From Gaiellasilicea sp963763755 (GTDB lineage Bacteria > Actinomycetota > Thermoleophilia > Gaiellales > Gaiellaceae), in contig CAVXQE010000003.1 of the NCBI GenBank assembly GCA_963763755.1, positions 124,001 through 188,000 of the forward strand: DNA of 64,000 nucleotides. Direction: 5' to 3'. Under the pieces are notes generated by a model, which was not told the origin of the DNA, did not search any database, and saw only the letters and a list, made by a program, of their open reading frames with translations. Shown here one piece after another: positions 59,761 to 64,000 of this stretch (position 1 is the stretch's first letter; each line of letters starts with the position of its first letter). The translations under genes were made by a program, and so were the position numbers.

Positions 59761-60484
59761 GGTTGGAGAGGGCGTCGTCCTCGAGCTCGACGACGTCCAC
59801 ACCTACTACGGCGCGATTCATGCGCTCAAGGGGATCTCGCTCAAGGTGCACGAGGGAGAGGTCGTGACGCTGATCGGCGCGAACGGCGCCGGCAAGTCGA
59901 CGACGCTCCGCTCGATCAACGGCGTCAACCACCCTCGGGAGGGGGCGATCCGCTTCCAGGGCACGGACATCACGAACGCGCCCGCACACGCGATCGTGAA
60001 GATGGGCATCTCACAGTCGCCCGAGGGCCGTCGCCTCTTCCCGCGCATGACCGTGCTGGAGAACCTGGAGATGGGAGCGTTCCAGCGCACGGACCGCGCC
60101 AACTTCCCGGAGGATCTCGACCGTGTCTTCGACCTCTTCCCCCGCCTTGCCGAGCGGAAGCAGCAGAAGGCGGGGACGATGTCGGGCGGCGAGCAACAGA
60201 TGGTGGCGATGGGCCGCGCGCTGATGGCGCGGCCGAAGCTCCTGCTCCTCGACGAGCCGTCGATGGGGCTGGCGCCGATCTTCGTCGAGCGGATCTTCGA
60301 CATCGTGCGGGAGATCAACGCGCAGGGCACTCCGATCCTGCTCGTCGAGCAGAACGCCCTGATGGCGCTCGACGCCGCCAACCGCGGCTACGTGCTCGAG
60401 ACCGGCGTGATCGCACTCGAGGGACCGGCCAAGGAGCTGCGCGAGAACGAGCGCGTTCAAAAGGCCTATCTCGGCATCGACTAG
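59753..60484 (+). CDS. livF: branched-chain amino acid ABC ATPase LivF
   Basis: 243 aa. Walker A GANGAGKSTT, Q-loop region SQSPEGRRLFPRMTVLENL, signature MSGGEQQMVAMGRALM, Walker B LLLLDEPSMGL and LLVEQNALMAL. Last gene of livK-H-M-G-F. Its TAG ends 13 bp before the stop of the convergent larA-like gene. Confidence 0.96.
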   Translation: MAEVGEGVVLELDDVHTYYGAIHALKGISLKVHEGEVVTLIGANGAGKSTTLRSINGVNHPREGAIRFQGTDITNAPAHAIVKMGISQSPEGRRLFPRMTVLENLEMGAFQRTDRANFPEDLDRVFDLFPRLAERKQQKAGTMSGGEQQMVAMGRALMARPKLLLLDEPSMGLAPIFVERIFDIVREINAQGTPILLVEQNALMALDAANRGYVLETGVIALEGPAKELRENERVQKAYLGID

Positions 60485-60497
60485 CCGTTCGCAGCTG

Positions 60498-61998
60498 CTA
60501 GCGCGAGCCGACCTCGAGCGGGAAGAAGGGCGGGCTCAGCAGGACGCCGATCCGGGCCTCGCCGCCGGCGCGTCCGTGGGCCATCTCGAGAGCGCTGGAG
60601 ATTCCGTGCGTCGGCACGAAGCCGAGCGTGCGGGCGGCCTGGTGGTCGCGGCAGCCGGCGACGAGAACCGCGCCGAGCCGCTCGAGCGCGGGCCGGCAGC
60701 CGTCCCAGTCGACATAGGGGAGGAGGGGATGGCAGGCGCGGCCGGCGCGGTAGGCGGCAAGCGCGCGTTCATCCGAGGCCGCCGCCAGCTCGCCCGCCGC
60801 GAGCTCGGCCCCCGTGCGGCCGTCGCGGAGCGCGTGGAAGAGCGCGCGGTACGGATCCTGTGTGCCGTGGGCGAAGTGACGCGAGAGCCGGTGGAGCACG
60901 ATCGCCGTTCCGCCGTCGACGACGGGAAACGAGTCGCGCCACAGCCTGAGCGCCAGCCCGAGTGCGACTGTCGCCACCGTCAGCGGGTTCAGCCGCTCGC
61001 GCGGGGAGTGGTGGTGCTCCCAGGGGATCCCGATCACGATCGCGTCGAGCGGCTGCTCGAGCCGAATCGAGCGTCTGGCGATCCCCCGCAGAAGAGCCTC
61101 CGCGTGTGCGACCGAGGGAGGTCCCGCGAAGGCGGCGACGACGGTCAGCTCTCGCGCGAGATCGTGGAGGATCTTGCGGCGCAGACCGGGCGGGAGGAGC
61201 GAGATACCGGCGCAGAGGCGAGGAGACGAGGTGGCGAGACGACGCCTCCTCGTAGGGATAGCCGCGAAAGCGACCGAGCAGTCGCGGCGGATTGAGCACG
61301 AGCGACGTCCCCATCACCGGCACGCGGGCGGCGAGCATCCGCTCGAGCGCCAGTCCCAGCTGCCAGCCGCGCGCCGCAGCCGTCTCGAGCAGCGAGTACG
61401 CCGTGGCGCCCCGAAGCGTCTCCGGCCCGCACGCGCCGAGGAGTGCACCCGGGCCTCCGTGCAGCACGCTCTCTGCGGCAGTTACGCACACGACGAGGTC
61501 GGTTTCGAGCAGCCTTCGATTGACGCGCATGGGTGTGCGTCCGGCATCGCCGAGATGGACGAGATCCGGCGCTTCCGCGTCGTGCACCTCGACCACGCCG
61601 TGGAAGCGGCGGGCGGAGACCGGTGGAAGGAGCGCCTCCTTCTCGCGGTCTCCCGCTCGGCGGTTGAGCCCTCCCGCGATCAGGATCGTCTGCTGCTGCG
61701 ACCGCACGCCAAGCCGCTCGAGCTCGGCGAGCGTCGCCGCGAGTGCCTCGCGCCGCGGGTCGTTCGGAGCGGCAGGTAGTGGCAGCTCGGGCGGCTCGAC
61801 GACGATCGTCACGCTGCCGCCCCGCTTGACGAGTGCTTCGAGCGGCGCACCGGAGAGCGGAAAGCGGAGCGCATCGCGAACGGCGGCGCCGACGTCGGCA
61901 ATCCCCTCGGACGGTGTTCGGGGCCTCAGCACGAGCGCGTCGTCGGGGGCGTTGACGATCGCGATGCGAGAGCCCGACAGCAGCGGGATCCTCGGCAT
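60498..61998 (-). CDS. LarA-like DUF2088 protein, frameshifted
   Basis: About 500 aa. N-terminal LarA-type domain: DALRFPLSGAPLEALVKRGG, VTIVVEPPELPLPA, TILIAGGLNRR, VHDAEAPDLVHLG and ETDLVVCVTAAESV. C-terminal part, after breaks near 61220-61150, includes AIVIGIPWEHHHSPRERLNP and the tail GISSALEMAHGRAGGEARIG. Lactate racemase LarA uses a nickel pincer cofactor made by LarBCE, none of which is seen here, so this may be another racemase or epimerase. ATG at 61998, with TATGGT 8 nt upstream. Confidence 0.75.
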
Positions 61999-62017
61999 GA
62001 CGCGCGACCATACCTGC

Positions 62018-62023
62018 GACACT
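62018..62023 (+). promoter_or_regulatory. -10 box for the hypothetical gene at 62030
   Basis: GACACT ends exactly 6 nt before GTG at 62030. It lies in the 31-bp gap between two divergent starts, overlapping the leftward larA-like promoter. Confidence 0.4.
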
Positions 62024-62029
62024 CGGTGG

Positions 62030-62452
62030 GTGAAGCAGCGGTGGGACACCGACGAACGTGGCCGCGGGATCGCCTCGGCGGCCGCCTTCGCGCCCGCGCT
62101 GGAGCGGTTGCTCGACGCTGCTCGCCGGCCGGACTGGGTGGCGGAGGAACCCGAGCACCATTTGCTGCCTCACGTTCACCGGCTCTGCGAGGAGCGCGGC
62201 TGGACGGTCTCAGCCGAGATCGAGGATGCAGTGCTCGTGCTCGGCGTCGTGCTGCCGCCCGGCACGGATCGGCGTGAGCTCCGGGCAGCGGGCTACGCGC
62301 TCGTCGGCACCTTCTCGGAGGAGTGCACGCACGTCGAGCAGCGACAGTCGGATGGCGGGGTCGAGCTCGACGTCGTCACCGGCATGCCCGACGGCTCGGA
62401 GCACTTCGCGCCGCACGGCCACACGGTTCGCCTGCGGCTGAGCGCCTCCTAG
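62030..62452 (+). CDS. hypothetical protein, conserved-looking, no family recognised
   Basis: 140 aa. A helical N terminus (ASAAAFAPALERLLDAARRP), then HHLLPHVHRLCEERGWTVSA and an alternating beta-rich C terminus with AVLVLGVVLPPGTDRRELR and VELDVVTGMPDGSEHFAPHG. Rich in His and acidic residues, no signal peptide or membrane span. Divergent from the LarA-like gene and ends in a CTAG shared with the GNAT gene. Confidence 0.6.
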   Translation: MKQRWDTDERGRGIASAAAFAPALERLLDAARRPDWVAEEPEHHLLPHVHRLCEERGWTVSAEIEDAVLVLGVVLPPGTDRRELRAAGYALVGTFSEECTHVEQRQSDGGVELDVVTGMPDGSEHFAPHGHTVRLRLSAS

Positions 62453-63408
62453 GGAATCCGCCGGTAGAGCCGGAGGAAGCTCTCCCGGAACCCGCGCGCG
62501 GGCCAGAAGCGCGACGCGAGCAGGTTGGTCACCCGCCAGTCGGTGACCATCGTCTCGTAGCCGCGCTCGCGCGCCCAGGCGAAGCGCGGCCTCGGTCAAG
62601 CGCCACACCGGCTCCCGATGCCGCGTACGTCAGGACGGGTCGCCGCCCAGCCGAGGAAGGCGGCGCCGTCGGGGCGCGCCAGGCCGACATGCATCGCTCG
62701 ACAGCTCGACGGGGACGATCTGGAACGCGCCGACGATCCGGCCGTCCCGCTCCGCGACGAGGTCGCCGATCTCGTCCTTGGCGAGGTCTTCGAGGAGGCC
62801 TGCGCGCAACTCTTCCTCGGTCTCCTGCGGCAGCCCGCCGCCGAAGACCGGCGCCAGCGACTGGTGGTTCTGGAGCAGCGGCGCCAGCTCGACCAGGGCA
62901 TCGAGATCGCGCTCCTCCGCGCGACGGACGCTCTCGGGCCAGGCGACGTCGGGTACCTCGCGGATCCCGTACGCGTGCTGCTGCCCGAAGCTCACGCGCG
63001 ACCAGGCCTCGAGCAGAGCGGGATCCGTCGCCGGGACGAGAGCGTAGTGGCGGTCGCGGCCCTCCTCGAACCACCGCGCGGCCGCTGCGCCGTACAGGTC
63101 GCGCAGATCCTCGGCGGCCTCGACTGCGTGTCCGGCGGTCTCGACCCAGACGTTCGCGCCCCAGATCTCGTCGCGCCTGCGCACGCCGAGCAGGAAGCCG
63201 ACAACGCGTGAGCCGCGAAGAGCGACGGCGCCCGAAGCCCCCTCGCTCCTCGTGAGCGCGTCCACCTCGGCAGCCGCCGCCTCGGCGCTTTCGTACCTCG
63301 CCGGGAGGAGCGGCTCGGCCGCCCGCTGAGCTCGGTGGCGCGTGGCGAGGAGCTCGCCCGCGTGGGGGAGGAACTCGTCGGAAAATGGACGAATCTCGAG
63401 ACGCGTCA
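62449..63408 (-). CDS. GNAT family acetyltransferase, two frameshifts
   Basis: About 319 aa, long for a GNAT and perhaps a double domain. N-terminal half: MTRLEIRPFSDEFLPHAGEL, AVALRGSRVVGFLLGV. C-terminal half: VRRAEERDLDALVELAPLLQ, IGDLVAERDGRIVGAFQIVP, then, after breaks near 62695 and 62600, DGAAFLGWAATRPDVRGIG and a tail ending FRESFLRLYRRIP. The P-loop region RPDVRGIGS falls at a break. Divergent from polA with 26 bp between. Confidence 0.75.
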
Positions 63409-63422
63409 TCGGTGCGAGACGA

Positions 63423-63428
63423 TAGCTT
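63423..63428 (+). promoter_or_regulatory. -10 box for leaderless polA
   Basis: TAGCTT ends 6 nt before the polA GTG at 63435. The same bases overlap a leftward -10-like TATCGT that would serve the divergent GNAT gene. Confidence 0.45.
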
Positions 63429-63434
63429 GGGCCT

Positions 63435-64000
63435 GTGCCGAAGACGCTCACCGGACAGGAGCTGCAGCTCGACGACGGTCCCGCGCGGGACTCCGAGCTC
63501 TTCCTCGTCGACGGCAACAACCTCGCGTACCGAGCCTTCTTTGCGCTGCCCGAGGAGCTCGCGACGAGCGACGGCTTCCCGACGAACGCTCTCCTGGGCT
63601 TCGCCAACATGCTCTTCAAGCTGCTGTCGGACTACCGGCCGAAGGGCGTCGCGGTCGCCTGGGACTCGAGCCCCACGCACCGGGCCGCGGTCGCCCAGGC
63701 CGCCGACGTCGTCTACAAGGAGGGCCGGCGGGCGATGCCCGATCTCCTGCGCGAGCAGTTCCCGCACTTCCGGCCGATCGTCGAGGCGTTCGGCTACCGC
63801 AACCTGGAGTTCGAGGGCTGGGAAGCGGACGACGTGATCGCGACGCTCGCCACCCGCGCGGACGAGGCCGGCGTCAAGACGACGGTCGTCTCCACCGACC
63901 GCGACGCCTTCCAGCTGTGCTCCGCGAACATCACGCTGATGATGACGCCGCGCGGCGTCGCCGACGTGAACGTCTACACACCGGAGCGGGTCGAGCTGCG
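63435..64000 (+). CDS. polA: DNA polymerase I, 5' part (5'-3' exonuclease domain), runs off the window
   Basis: 188 aa visible, open to the end. LFLVDGNNLAYRAFFALPEE, NALLGFANMLFKLLSDYRPK, VAWDSSPTHRAAV, LEFEGWEADDVIATLA and VVSTDRDAFQLC give the N-terminal FEN-type nuclease with its acidic metal residues. The polymerase domain lies beyond the window. GTG at 63435 follows a -10 box. Pol I fills gaps and removes RNA primers. Confidence 0.93.
   Translation, partial: MPKTLTGQELQLDDGPARDSELFLVDGNNLAYRAFFALPEELATSDGFPTNALLGFANMLFKLLSDYRPKGVAVAWDSSPTHRAAVAQAADVVYKEGRRAMPDLLREQFPHFRPIVEAFGYRNLEFEGWEADDVIATLATRADEAGVKTTVVSTDRDAFQLCSANITLMMTPRGVADVNVYTPERVEL

Overview
The window is about 70% G+C and reads as a chromosomal segment of a high-GC actinobacterium. 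The gene families point to the Thermoleophilia (Gaiellales-like): F420 synthesis with an F420-dependent oxidoreductase, the large NAD-specific glutamate dehydrogenase, a deoC/double aldehyde dehydrogenase cluster, ANTAR signalling and a complete Liv ABC operon. The taxon is an inference; there is no rRNA here to test it. I see no IS element, integrase or CRISPR array, and no gene-free stretch above 300 bases apart from the tRNA-bearing gap before livK.

The consensus carries at least forty small indels. Many genes (fbiC, carH-like, lysA, leuS, comEC, the Clp-like ATPase and others) are split across frames although family conservation continues on both sides. Other genes (murJ, lepA, mtaB, livHMGF) are intact. 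I treat the breaks as sequencing or consensus errors and annotate across them.

Layout. 1-3 kb: 3' part of fbiC facing a metallo-beta-lactamase-like gene and a FrnE/DsbA-like gene whose CxxC begins with an in-frame TGA. 3-5 kb: a CarH-type B12 light-sensing regulator divergent from a DUF378/fasciclin operon, with two triplets of 11-bp repeats between them. 4.8-13 kb: lysA and a deacetylase, leuS with a probable leucine leader-peptide attenuator, comEA-comEC-holA and rpsT. 13.5-23 kb: housekeeping block murJ-lepA-hemW-hrcA-dnaJ-prmA-mtaB-HIT-yqeY. 23-26 kb: a Clp-like AAA+ protein fused to a release-factor-like domain. 26-29 kb: phoH-ybeY-dgkA/PAP2-cdd-era, each gene overlapping the next by 4 bases. 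29-34 kb: NAD-glutamate dehydrogenase. 34-36 kb: an orphan tail-tube gene pair, a methyltransferase and a zinc metallopeptidase. 37-40 kb: deoC and two aldehyde dehydrogenase-type genes with a tiny membrane peptide between them. 40-55 kb: accessory and signalling genes (sialidase-like protein, fused spermidine synthase, response regulators, PPi-type phosphofructokinase, desaturase, aquaporin, acetyltransferases, VOC proteins, F420-type oxidoreductase, tRNA-Leu). 55-60.5 kb: livK-H-M-G-F. 60.5-64 kb: a LarA-like gene, small genes and the 5' end of polA.

Two architectural habits recur. Many starts lie 6-9 nt after a TAnnnT-type -10 box with no Shine-Dalgarno, as in leaderless mRNAs. Convergent genes are packed end to end, and five pairs share one CTAG as both stop codons.
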